The notes under the pieces were generated by a model. That model saw nothing but the letters and a program-made list of their open reading frames with translations. It was not told where the DNA came from and ran no database searches. Shown in pieces: positions 1-12,600 of a stretch of DNA of 64,000 bases. Source of the stretch: Marthasterias glacialis. Lineage: Eukaryota > Echinodermata > Asteroidea > Forcipulatida > Asteriidae. Made by a program: the position numbers and the translations under genes. How positions within the stretch are numbered: position 1 is the stretch's first letter; the number at the start of each line of letters is the position of its first letter. The stretch covers positions 6,321,884-6,385,883 of the forward strand of contig OU452239.1 in NCBI GenBank assembly GCA_911728455.2, given 5' to 3'.

Positions 1-1900
1 ATTTTTTTGCCCTCAGAAAAATCTGCAAAATTGTTATTAAATAGCCTGAAATGCCTACACCAAAGGGCAGCCCTTGTACTCAATATTATTTTCCTACTAT
101 TTTTCCCAAAGGACAAATAATATCATGCTTGCCATAGAAACCACTTTAACCAGGTTTATTTTGGTTTATGGTGCATGTGTTGGTAGATTTATTTAATCAA
201 TTGATTTATTTAATCGATTGATTTATGGTTTTAAAATAGTATACAGTTTTGTTGGTTTGTGACAGTTAGGCGACAATCATGTCAGTATGGTCTTGTTTCA
301 AGGTACTGGATGTTGTTTTGTTTGCAAGAATTTGGGAGGTATTATTTTAAAATAATCCTTTAGTCTTACTATTGCTTAAAGTAACATAATTTTACAAATA
401 TTGGTTTTAAGTGTACCTTACTTTAAAAACATTGATATTCTATGAGTGTTCTTATCTTATATTTTATTATCAACTTCATAAAAGCGTTCTCCATAGTGTA
501 CACAACATTTAAAATTTATTCAGTTTGATGTTATGTTTAAAGGGCCTATAAAGAGGTTTTTTGTCACGGAACATTTTTGTGGCTTAAGATATGGTTTGAA
601 ATTAACAAAACATAGTATTGACTATTTTGATGTGTCTGTTATGTGTTAACACACTTTAATTGAGCCCCAAAAATGTGTGCCATCTGATTGCGCAATGATC
701 CATGACGTAGACTGTGGTAAAACATTTCGAAGACGGCTCTGGTGCTGAGTGGTCAACAATGCATTGTATGTTATTGTCACACACATGGCCCTGGTCAGCC
801 GTTCTACTATCTACGTCACAGATTTTATGTTAATGAGGAAGGGTGGGCGGAGCACAGCAACCCCCTAATTTTAGAAATCGTTATTTCTACGATTAATACG
901 CATGTGAAAAATGTGAAAAAAGTAAAGATATACTACAATAGGCATACTTAAAAAAAAAAATTTTAAAAAAATCATCGGACCTTTGAATGTTGAAGAAAGC
1001 TATATGAATTATACTAAATAATAATAAAATAATTTATTTAGCCAATAGTATTTCAATCGACGATATCACATACGTTTATATGGCTTTAAATAACAGAAAC
1101 GTCTTTGAAGGTGTAACTTTTTCTCATTAATAATTAATCGTGTACTTATATTGCCTCACACAAAGACCCCAAAGCGCTTAAAAAATAAAATTTAAATAAA
1201 ATAAAACAGCAGTTAATTAAAGGACGGGTATACCTTTGGCAATTACTGTACAAATTAATGACCATAACAGATTTATTTTTAATTGAATTTCTAAGGACGA
1301 TTTTCCTAACATTATACCTAGTCCGAATTACAAGATCTACGCTTTTTTCAACATGTGGACATTACCTGGCCAGATAATGTCCAAATGTTTTTTTAAAAAG
1401 GTATTGTTGGGTCCAGTAACTGGAACATCTTTACAACTATACAGGTTCAGCTTTTGGGATAAAGGTTTGTGTCAAATAATTACTAAAGCTATAAATAACT
1501 AATGAACAAAAAATACCATTTTTTGATTGACTTTCTCTTGATCATTCCAATGTTTATTTTGATTATTATACATTGTAACAGAAGGCTGTACATTCTGATA
1601 TTAATGTGCGTTTGTGATTTTTAAATCACAAATTAAAAATGGTATTGTCCTAAACTTTCCGTAATACCCCTTCGCACCCCCCAAAAAAAAGTTGAAGAAA
1701 ACAATTTATATCAAGCAATAAACCACAAGGGAAACTGAATGGGTAGTTTTTAAAAGTCAATTCTTCTTTGTTCACCCAAAAATTGATTAAAAAAAAAATA
1801 TGATATCAACAGACCCCACCCCTTTTCCTACATCCTCTCATTTGTGTCACCTTGGGAATAATTAGCAGTGGTGGAGCTTTGCTGCCCCACCCCCTCCCCC
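1..1900. other. No gene recognised; AT-rich
   Basis: Only short chance ORFs. A TATACCTTTGG fragment near 1228 resembles one end of MITE family 3. A block at 1700-1795 (CAATAAACCACAAGGGAAAC) recurs inverted at 39330-39410. Confidence 0.5.
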
Positions 1901-1906
1901 ATCGCC

Positions 1907-2100
1907 TTAAAGAGGGCAGTTTGTCGTCATGATTATGGCAGCAACGCCCACATGCGCGTAACATCACTGTTTGACAAAGGTGGCGCTCTTTATGATTTGA
2001 TCACAAGCGCGCGTCGGTGCAGTATATCTGGGTGAGGTTTTATCTTTCCAAGCACAGCCCAGCCACAGGCCTGCTGTAATCATGACGACACAGCCCCTTT
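1907..2100. repeat. TTAA-type MITE, family 1 (AGGGGCTGTG ends)
   Basis: Ends TTAAAGAGGGCAGTTTGTCG and CGACACAGCCCCTTTG. About 194 bp. Interior matches the better copies at 9202 and 52083. Right TTAA mutated. Confidence 0.7.
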
Positions 2101-2119
2101 GATCATAGCCGGTGTCAGA

Positions 2120-2640
2120 CGCAATTGTGTCCGCCATGCAATACTGTCCGCTCCGGACACTTTTGCATATGCAATCGTGTCCGGGGCTATGCAAAACCGT
2201 CCGACATACATGTACATTGTGCGTCAGCGAGCGTGCATGCACTGAACGTATGTATGCACATGCGCGGCATGAATATTCATGTATTATGATTGCTGCTTAC
2301 TACAACGGTTTCAGCGCTTTAGTTTTTCTTCTGTTTTAAATCTTTTGACATATTTATAAACATAACCAGGGGGTGTCATGGACAAGCAAAATTTCCACGG
2401 GCCCGCCGTGCCTGGGGCTTGTTTTTGCCGAATATTTGAACATAGGCTTCGAGGACCGTTTTGCACGGTGGCGGACACGATTGCATATGCAAATGTGTCT
2501 GGGCGGACACAATTGCATTATGCAGCAGCGTCCGGGCGGACACAATTGCATATGCAAAATCGTCCGGCGGACGGTATTGCATATGCAATAATGTCCGCCG
2601 GATAGTATCGCATAGAGGACATAATTGCATGCGACACCGG
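2120..2640. repeat. Two clusters of about 32-bp palindromic units centred on TTGCATATGCAA
   Basis: Between 2471 and 2606 about four head-to-tail units of 31-33 bp occur, each built as GCGGACAC, then ATTGCATATGCAA, then GTCCG: a dyad with CGGAC/GTCCG arms. A looser cluster lies at 2120-2205. The core resembles an inverted pair of POU octamer half-sites (ATGCAAAT). May be a satellite seed or a factor-binding array. Confidence 0.7.
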
Positions 2641-2659
2641 CCTTACGCGGGACACGCCG

Positions 2660-4550
2660 GACGCGTCCCGCCGACTGAGCGAAGGGGGCGGAGAGCACTA
2701 ACAATTTCTGATCATCGTCGATTGGTGGCGCTGTTCGACATCAATCAACTCAGATCGCGCCATAGAGTTATATAAGTTCTCTTATATATATAACTCCATG
2801 GTTCTTATAATCTCTGGATCGCGTATATAGATGGACTGGTGCTCGATTGGGATTGTTTAGGTAATAATTTGTTCTTTTTGTCTCCAAATTTTCTCAATGT
2901 TTAGTTGAGGCTGAGTTTTGTTCTAATGCCTTCGTTACTGTAAATGAATACTAAAGGATAAAGAAACACTCAATTAATCAGCTTGTGAGTTATATGCAGG
3001 CCAGACTGGAAACGGAGTAGGGGCAGCTTGAACTTCCGTGGTGACACTGACCAGCATGACCAGTGCACTGTGACAGTGACATGTCTGTGTCACTCATGTG
3101 ATCAAACCTGGCTACGAACTGTGTGGGTTTGGTCATACGTGGGCATGATTGGGCACCTAATTAAATCAATTGATATTAATAATTATTTGTGTAGGCAAAA
3201 ATGTTGACTGCCACTTTATCTCCCTTCGCCCTTCGGTCGAATTCTGTCCAAAAAGGTCGACAAAATGTAGCCCGAGAAAAAGCTAGGACAGTAGGAGCCT
3301 ACAATACAACCCTTTTTTTTGACATTTTGTTTTTTGGACATTATCTGGTGTGTAGGGTCGGAGTGAACTCCATTCAAAACTTGGTACCTGTGTACAAATG
3401 CCATATAAGATTCAAGTCTGTCAGACAGAGTGACAAAAAACGGCTCCAAAATCCATCAAAGACCTCCACAATGTATACTTTAAATTTACTCACCTGAAGT
3501 ACGCAGGAGAATTGCCTGTCAACATGATAGTACGATTGTGACAGATACATGTAAGTTTCTGAAGAAAAGGAGAAATTTTCAGCTCAAAATCTGAACTGGT
3601 AACCGCATCGATGCTGGTGGATTACATTTCTAATTTTGCGCAAATGTGCGCAATTTGAGGATTGCACACAACATGGCCCAGTTTATTGAACAAAACTTTT
3701 CGCAATCCTCAAATTGCGCATACTGATGTGTGTTAAGCACTGTATACTCTGTATACTTTCCTGAGTTCCGTGAATTTTTTTTTATATTTTTCTTTGTTCA
3801 CCCCAAAATTGAAAAAATAAATCGACAGGCATTGCTCGCTCTGTGACCACTGTACTGTTGGACTGTGGCAGTGTTGCCTGTTGTAGTGAAGACCACAAAG
3901 TCCGATACCAAGACCGAGATCTCCCTTCTGAGGGGGAGACCCAGCCGGAAACCTCAATTTTCGAGCCCTCATCTGTGGTGGTGGTAATGTCTTAAAAAAT
4001 AAGATCTCGCGGCAGATTAGGCAATTCTGACTTTTACCCCACCCCATCAAAATGTCATGTTTTCAAGTTCCAGGGGATATTCTTTTGGCTTACAGATTTT
4101 AGTGTGTAAATATGACCAAAACCGATATTTCCATTTTCAATATTTTAAGTCGTGTTTCGACTGTTTCTGTCTGTGCTGTGGTCATCTCTTTAGAAATAGG
4201 TATTTTATTTTGAGTTCCGACAGATCAGGTAACTCAGTTTTTTACCCGCACCCCCTTCTATGGCAAATGGGGTTCAATCCAGTCAAATGATCATTTATGT
4301 TTACTGTTGATAACTGAGCAGGATCCTTAAGTCAGGACGTCAGTGTGTTAATCACCAAGGACTCACATTGTCGTTACCAAAATGTTTAGAAGGTCCCATG
4401 AAATGATCAGACCTACATGTACAGTTTATCGGCAATCCAAGCTTTCACTGTCAAGTGTTCAATGTCAGACTAATATTGTCCTTATTTTCTTCACCCGTGG
4501 TTCTATTTTAGCATAGAAAACATCACAGAATCAAGAAAGTGCTATGGATG
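2660..4550. other. Upstream region of PAFAH2; no coding exon seen
   Basis: Contains a palindromic TATA-like run (2762-2805), the 3649-3719 inverted repeat, a second-family SINE fragment (about 3719-3780) and possibly a 5'UTR exon beginning near 4511. Confidence 0.4.
3649..3719. repeat. Perfect 19-bp inverted repeat with about 33-bp loop
   Basis: TGCGCAATTTGAGGATTGC and its exact complement flank a short loop; probably a small MITE remnant. Confidence 0.7.
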
Positions 4551-4620
4551 ATGAATGAACACCATTGTCTTTAAAGCCACAGCTGTGAATCTAAGAGACC
4601 TTTTAACAAGGTTTTACACC

Positions 4621-7600
4621 ATGTGGCCGTTCACCAAAAGTGCCAGTGCTGGCATTTTACCTGGAACTGGTCCGTATCCAGTAGGATGTATGGACATCAT
4701 GTCAGACAGCAGTTTGTCAGGGTAATTAGCTATACTCTTTACCATTACCAGCCCCCCCCCCCCACAAATCCTCCCTCCCACAAATGACTGAAAAAGCAAA
4801 AAATAAGGGAATAAAAGAGTGGTGACGAGGTCTTAATCGGCCATTTAAAACCATCAGTGTCGCTGCCCGTGTGGTATAAAAGCCCGTTGTTATTTTTTAC
4901 TCTTTAACGCTGACCACCCGAGGTCAGTCAAAATCCAATAGGGGGTATTGTTGGACTTTGGATGGTTGAGTTCTGTGAATCTTGTCTCTGCTGTTGGACT
5001 ATGGCTGGTTGAGTACCAATGGTTCAGGGGACTAGTGTTGGACTTTGGCTGAGTGTGGAAAGTTCTATGATAAGCAACCTGTGCAGAGCCCACCCCCCCC
5101 CTGTAAAAAAATGAAAACAATAAAAATTTGTTGGATATTGGTGGGCTTGGTATTGGTCACAAATGATCAAGCTATACCCATTTCATAACATACCCAGTCA
5201 GCCAAAATCAAACAGCACAAGACTTGTTGGAGTTTGATGGGTTGTGTACTGGCCCCAAAGGTGTACTGTTGTTGGAGTATGATGGGTTGAGAAGGTCTCA
5301 TGTGGGAGGGTTAACTTTATGGAAACTCCCCAGTTTTGGTGAAGGGTCATCCTTTTTAATTAGAGGGCCGGCCTCCTTCCCGAGTCTCTACATTATGTTA
5401 ATTTCTTTATTTATATTTTGCAGAACCTTCCTCCGATTATTTTATCCAACGAACAAACAAAACCACAACCCCTCAGACTTCCCATCCTGGCTCCCAAGTA
5501 AGGAATATGCAAGGGGGTACATTGACTACACAGGATTCAAAAACTCAGGAGCATCGTTTACTGCAGCAATTCTCAATTATTTGACAGGTGAGAATAGTAG
5601 AGATCATTAGGGCCTACTGGTTTTGTTACAACAATATTTGATATTCTTCGATAGATTATTAAAGGCAAAGTATACCTTTGGTTTTTGGAACCGTACATTT
5701 GCCTCAATGCTATATAATTATAGATATATGCCATACAACTAACCTGTGTAAATTTCAGTTCAAAAGGTGGCAGCGTTTTTGAGATATCACCAAAAATCTG
5801 GAGCGGTTGTGTTCACGCAGAAGAAGTATCCGTCATTGGAATACACATTCTGAGAAGCGTTACGGCCATAACGCTTCTCAGATTCAAATTTTAGGGGGAT
5901 AAAAAGTGATGTATTTTTCCATAACTGCAGTACTTCGAAGTGAAACGTTTCTCAAAATGCATTATACTATCCAAAGCTGCTGTACTTCTAACCAAGTGAG
6001 TTATTATTGCCATAAATTTACAGAGTCATTACCAAACGTATACAGACCCTTTAACCCATAGGGGCTGCATAACATGTTCCTGCTGCAAGGACTATTCATC
6101 ACAACACTTTGATTTTAAGGGCAAAACTGTGCCGCTCGCATTGTGTCATTGTCTCCTGGTAGATCACACATTACTCCTATCTGCCATTCACTACACTGGC
6201 TCTTGGTTATCCACCATATTAAATACAAGGTTTTGTTACTTGTCTTTCAGTTTCACTCCTTGCATGGAACTGCTCCAGAATACATCACTAGTTTACTCAG
6301 TTTTACAATCCTGGTAGGCAACTCAGATCGTCAAATACTTCTCTGCTCGCTGTCCCCCTTATCAATATTTCCTGGGGTCAGCAAGCTTTTTCTCATGCCA
6401 GTCCTACCCTTTGGAACACTCTGCCACAAGAATTACGTAGTATATTCTCCACTTCTGCCTTCATACCCTTGTTAAAAACCATCTGTTTACTCAATACTTG
6501 ACTAATTCTTCTTTTGACTTTTGGCGTGTCGTGGCCAAGCGGATAAGAGCACCGGACTCAAGCTCTCCTGTTTCTGATCAGCAGAGTGTGGGTTCGAATC
6601 CCGGTTGTGACACTTGTGTCCTTGAGCAAGACACTTTACTGTAATTGCTTTTCTCCACCCAGGAGTAAATGGGTACCTGTGAGGGGCAGAGATGGTTTAT
6701 GTGAATGATAAGCTTGGAGCGCGGTTAGTCGCAGCACCGGCTGTATACTCCCCAGGGAGCTGAGATGGTTTAAGGAATGAAATAAATGGCCCAGTGACCA
6801 GGGGTAGTAATGTCAGAAGTGCTTTGATACAGTACTGTGATAAAGCGCTATATAAAAACTGGTTATTATTATTATTATTATTATTATTAACTAATTGTGT
6901 TGTTTTTCTTTGATAAGCGCCCTGAGCATCTTTTTGCGGATTCTGGTGCTCTATAAATGTCCCGTGTTATTATGTACACACAGGTTTTTTTTTTTCCTAT
7001 GAAGATGATGTCAGAACAGGCGTGTGATTTCTCAGGATTTTCTCAAGATCTCCTTGAGTCTTCATATTTTCCAAAAGAAGCAAAGCAGTCACCAACTTAG
7101 GGAGAAAGAAATAGTCTACATCGTGTGTAGTGTTGTATTTCTGGTGATGCACATAGAGTCTGTAAAACTCCTGAAGTGTAACATCTGAGATGTTCTGAGT
7201 CTAGAATAAGGGTGAACCTACATATAAGCCAGCAAGCCATTTTCAGGAATTTTCACATTTGGGAAATCTCATAAATGGTCAGACAGATCTATCGCCTCAA
7301 TAAGTGCAAGATTGTGAAAACTTGTTCATCTTAAGATTGTATACGTATGCTAAGTTGATGACAGCCTCTGTTCCTGAAGCATAGTTGTTATCGTATACCA
7401 TACATGTAGTTACTCTAGAATGTTGTTCCATTCAAACTTTAGAATATCCCAACTATAGTTGAGACCAGTCCCAAGTTGAGTAGGACGGCCCAACTGTAGC
7501 TGGGATCCAGTGATCTCTCATCATGATCATTGTCGCAACATAAACACTTGACTGGTGGAAGTTGGCGAGGGTATTATTTCAGATACGTAGATGTGATGGA

Positions 7601-9587
7601 GAAACAATTGATTCCTCTCAGTTTGTTCATGTTTTTTTCTCAAGTTTCGCCGTTTTAATTACTGTGTAAGCGGAGAAAAACTTGAGAATATGTATCGTTA
7701 TTATTATTATTATTATTAATTCTTTCTGGTAATGAAACCAAGGGACCCTCAAAAGCGACTTGCACTGCGACCCGTAGACCTAAAGATACCTGTGTAAAGA
7801 AGATGTTGTAGAAATGTCAGTTTTAGATGTGGGAGAAAAACCCCAAATAGGGAAAACCCACGCAATTAGGTAGGGACTGAAAACCCAATCCACATGCGAG
7901 GCTCCAGTCCGGGATTCGAACCGGGGTCCACAGAGGTGAAAGGCAGAGAAAGAAACTGCTGAGCCAACCTGAGCTAATTATCACAATCTGGTGTCATAGG
8001 GTTTTCTGTCCTAGGGTATTGTGTCCACCATACGTTAAATTAACGTGGGCTGGAGGAGTTTATTCAAAAGAGGGCGCTACCAGAAGGAGTTAGTACACAA
8101 TTCGCCGTATGCCCGGACAGAAACTCCTGCCGGACAGAATCTCCTTCCACACCGGCAATTCCAGCTATAGTTGGGCCATCCTAACTGTAACACTCAAGTT
8201 GGGACTGGGTCCAAAATACAGTTGGAGCGATTCTAAAGTTGGGAAGGAACAACACTGCTTTGTTTCGTTTTACAGAAGACTTCAAGATCCCAGCAACTTG
8301 GAATGCTCCACTAGCCAAGTCGGAGTCTCTTTTTCCAGTAATGATATTCTCTCATGGTCTGTCTGGATGCAGAACGACTTACTCCTCAATATGCCTTGAG
8401 ATGGCTTCTCATGGATTCATTGTTGGTGCTGTTGAACACAGGTAAGATGTAAGCTTTATTCTTTACAGGTTCAGTGACTGTTGGTTTTTAATTTTGGAGA
8501 TTTTAAACACCAATTGCAATGGAATTTGGGAAGAGATAAGGGTCAATTTCTGCAGTGGCAATCTGTGGCACCGATGGATCACACATACAAATACAGTGAC
8601 AGGAAAGTGTGGCATGGGTTACCTCACTGTTGTGTGCATAGCATATAGGAGATTTTGAGGCACTTTGGAGTAAGCACGTATTTTGAGGGTTAAGAAAAAC
8701 AATTTTTGTTTTCCTCGATATTCTGACTTTGTGGTCCTGCAAAAGAAACAACATCTTTAAGGGTTAAGAACTTCTTTTCTGGGTTAATGCAGAGACAAAT
8801 CAGCTTGCACAACGTACATCATCAAAGAAGTATCTGAAGAAAATGATGAAGACTGTGGAGCGCCCTCTAGAGGCAGAATACAGGAATGGATACCTATTCT
8901 CCTTGTGGAAGGAGATGATTTTGAGATCAGGAACAATCAGGTGACTGAAACAGAGACTAGGATATAGACCTTTCTTGGCCTTTTTATTGCATCTTTCCAT
9001 AGTCTGTTTCCCTGGCTATCCTGTCAATAATACAGTATAATCGGGCTCTGGGAATACCAACCAATTCACCTGATTGGCTGGGAGGGCACAATCATTAATT
9101 TAATGGCAGTCTTTTGAATACCTACTTATTTTTATTTTGTTGTTTTGTTTTTTAAAATTTTGTTTACTGATGTCTTAATACTTCCTTACCTAATCTCCGT
9201 CTTAAAGGGACTGTGTCATGATAATAGCAGGCGTGTGGCTGTGCATGGAAAGATGAACTCACACCCAGACATGCCAGATACTGCACACGCGAGTGCTTGT
9301 GGTCAATTTACAAAAGGTGTCGTCTTTGTTAAACTGTGATGTGACCGCTGGCGCGCATGTGTGCGTAGTAACTGGGATATTCCATTTACTGCTGTAATCA
9401 TGACGACACAGCCCCTTTAATAGTCAGTGGCATAACCAGAAGGGGGTCAAGGTGGTCGGCGGGATACCCCCTCCCCCAACACACCCCCCCAACACACAGG
9501 CACATGAGATTGATTGGACAAATAAAGTATTTTATACAATAAGGCTCCGCTGTCCCCCCCCCAAAAAAAAATAAATAAATAAATATA

Positions 9588-9630
<43 letters not shown>

Positions 9631-12600
9631 TAATAATAAGTGAAATGAATTAAAATAAAATAAAATAACAAATGTCTGGTTGTGCTACTGTTAATGGTTC
9701 CCTTTGCATGTGATATTCTTTGTGTGTTTTATTGTGATATTTTTTCGGATTTTTCTAAACTTATGAATTTCATTGTGATATTTTTTCGGATTTTTTTTTA
9801 ACTTATGAATTTCATTGTGGAATTTTCTAGCTTTTTATCGATTGTCTTGTGTCGTTGCTGTAATTTTCCAATGTTTTTTTTACGATTTACCCATGTGCAT
9901 TTTTGATTGGTTATTTTATGATTGTTATGCGCTGAATGGAACAGCTTACACTGAATGGAATGGGTGCAATTTAAAAGAATAAATTAGTAGATCACTTCAA
10001 GCTTCAGGCAATGGCTTACTGAGTAGTGTGACATACTTGCTATGTATTTTTTCTTTCTTCATCTGTTGAAGGTGAACAAGTAAACCTAATCAGAAATTGA
10101 TTGATAATTTGTTGTAGTCTTTAAAGACGAATACTTTCAAATTGTTTTTGTGTGGTTGTTTTTTCCAAGCTAAATACTAGAGCCGCAGAGTGCATTCGTG
10201 CATTGGACTTACTTTTCAGGATGAATAACGGCGAAGCAGTAGTCAACTCACTCAATGACAAGTTTGATGCAACCATGTTCAAGGTAATATCGCCATGAAT
10301 AATGTTAGAGTTTAAGCCGGCTTATGTATAAGATGATTGATTTGTAAGAAGAAATGATTGCAATTTGGATACTTTTTTAAAGCCTTCAATTTCTTCATTC
10401 AGAATTTTGATTATTGCTTTTAATTTTACCGAGAATTGTTGTGGAGTGTCGTGGCCGAGCGGTCTAATCTGCCAAACTTAAGTAGTTTACAGAATGAGGT
10501 TTTTGAATCCTGGCCTGGCCAGCCACGACACTTGTGTCCTTGAGCAAGACGCTTTACCCTAATTGCTTTGTCCGAAAGAACATCAAGCCGTAGGTCCCGT
10601 GCACTAGGATGGGTAGTACATGTAAAAGAACCCAGAACACTTATCATGAAAGAGTAGGAGTTTACCCTGGTGTTTCTAGTTCAGATAGCAAGCATCCTTA
10701 TCTACTGATTTCCTCAGGCTTCCGAGCTACGGTGATTAAATTCGCTTTTTGAGGCATCCTTGGTTTCATTACTAGAAAATATAAAGAAGATGAAGAAGAA
10801 GAAGAAAAAGAAGAAGAAGAAGAAGAAGAAATAACTCTTCACACTGAGATTCAATTATAACAGTCAGTTTCCTTCAAGGAAATTTACATTTCAATAAAAA
10901 ACATGTTGTATTTTTGCAGAATGTAATGAACACGGATAAGGTTGGTGTTTGTGGACATTCATTTGGAGCTGCAACATCTCTACTAACTTTAGCAAAAGAC
11001 AAACGATTCAAGTAAGTGAGGAAAAACCTGATAGGGAAGAAAAAATTGCTGATTTTTTTTATTTTATTGAAATGCTTGTGTGAATGTGAAAGACAGCTCA
11101 AAAGCAGTTGTTTTATTGTATGATGATTTAATTAATTGAGATTGGTTTAAAGACCCAGCTCAAAATTGGTAAGAAAGAAAAACATAAATGTTCACAGATT
11201 TACATATACCTTACATGGTATTAAGATAATGATGGTAGAAAACTTGCCCTGAAATATTTTATCGTTTTTAAATAAATGAAATAAGATCCAAAATTAGTTT
11301 TTGTCTCAGTGAGACACAAGCTCTGCCTGTATGAATGCGTACAAAAATGCTGAATGCATTTTTACTATTTTCTCACAAATGAAAAAGGAAAATGAGCTGA
11401 CATTTTCACAGGTTAGTTTTATTACAGATGTCTTGATTTGTGCAAACAATGGAAGCATTTACCGTCAGTTTACCAATGTTGAGCTGGGGCTTTAAATAAT
11501 GTGCCATCTCCTTCCCCACCCCACAAACACGGCGCTGTAAGTAGGGTAAAATTTTAGGGGAGGGGGGACAAGGGGGTGCACCATTTTTCCTAGGGGGGGC
11601 ACTTTTGGCCATTTAAAACTGTATTTCCCGTTTGTATTTTTCCTTAACAAGCCCCTTTTCAGTGTTTTCTGAGGTGTTGATGTAAAACAAAATACACTAT
11701 GTGTGTAAATAATTCAAAATAGTTCTAAAAACACTGAAATTACTACGTAAATGCTTATAAAATGTAACAGTTTATTCTGGTAATTTTTAATCCCAAAAGT
11801 CTAGATTTCAAATGGGGGGAGGGGGCACATGCTCCCCGTGCCCCCCCCCCCTTAGTTATGCCACTGCACAAACAGTATAACTTTGCACATCGTCAGTGTT
11901 GAACATCTCTCTGATTCTGTAATTGGCAAATTGAAAGCAAACATCGAGTTGTTTGTTCTTATGTGCACTCCTCATCTATACTGTTGGCCATCTTAGAATT
12001 TCAAGGAGTACATCCTCTTGGTTGGATTTCCAAAAACTAGTCCTAACTTAGGACTAGTCCTAACTTATGTCTAGTCCTATAAGTTAGGACTAGTTACTCG
12101 TCTTAACTCGAGATAAGACTAGCGCTTTGTGAAATCCTCACCTGATTAGTTAGTGATTTTTAATTTTTTTTTTTTCCAGATGTGGTGTGGCGTTAGATGC
12201 GTGGCTTTTCCCCGTCGATAAAACAAGTTATGCTGATATTAAACAACCTGTGCTGTTAATAAACACTGAGAAGTTTCATTGGCCGGCAAACATCGCAAAA
12301 ATGATCAGACTGGTGCCTGACTTCAACCAACCCACCGATGATAGGAGAATGATAACGATAAGGTCAGCATCAAGATAAAGTTTCTAAAATGTACCCATTT
12401 GCTTGTTTGTAAGTTCAGGTTTCTTAATATACAGACAATGTTGTGATATCCACCATTATGCAAATCATTATGCAAATAAGAGTATGGAACTATTTTGTAT
12501 GTATCAGTCCGCACTCAGGGCTAAAGGGTATAAAAGGGGTTCACACGGGAATTAAAGTTGTTGAGTTTATATTATACCACCTATCCGGCCAGGTGTCCTT

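Noticed and set aside
2471-2606. CRISPR-like look of regularly spaced palindromes
   Set aside because: Units are contiguous tandem repeats without unique spacers, and the DNA is eukaryotic.
2112-2775. Several overlapping ORFs on both strands
   Set aside because: Arise from the GC-containing palindromic array, with repeated ICICNTV-type peptides in every frame; no splice or codon support.
6524-6610. tRNA-Leu gene
   Set aside because: A and B boxes are good but the sequence continues into a repeated SINE body; the same applies at 10443, 47431, 49217 and 63617.
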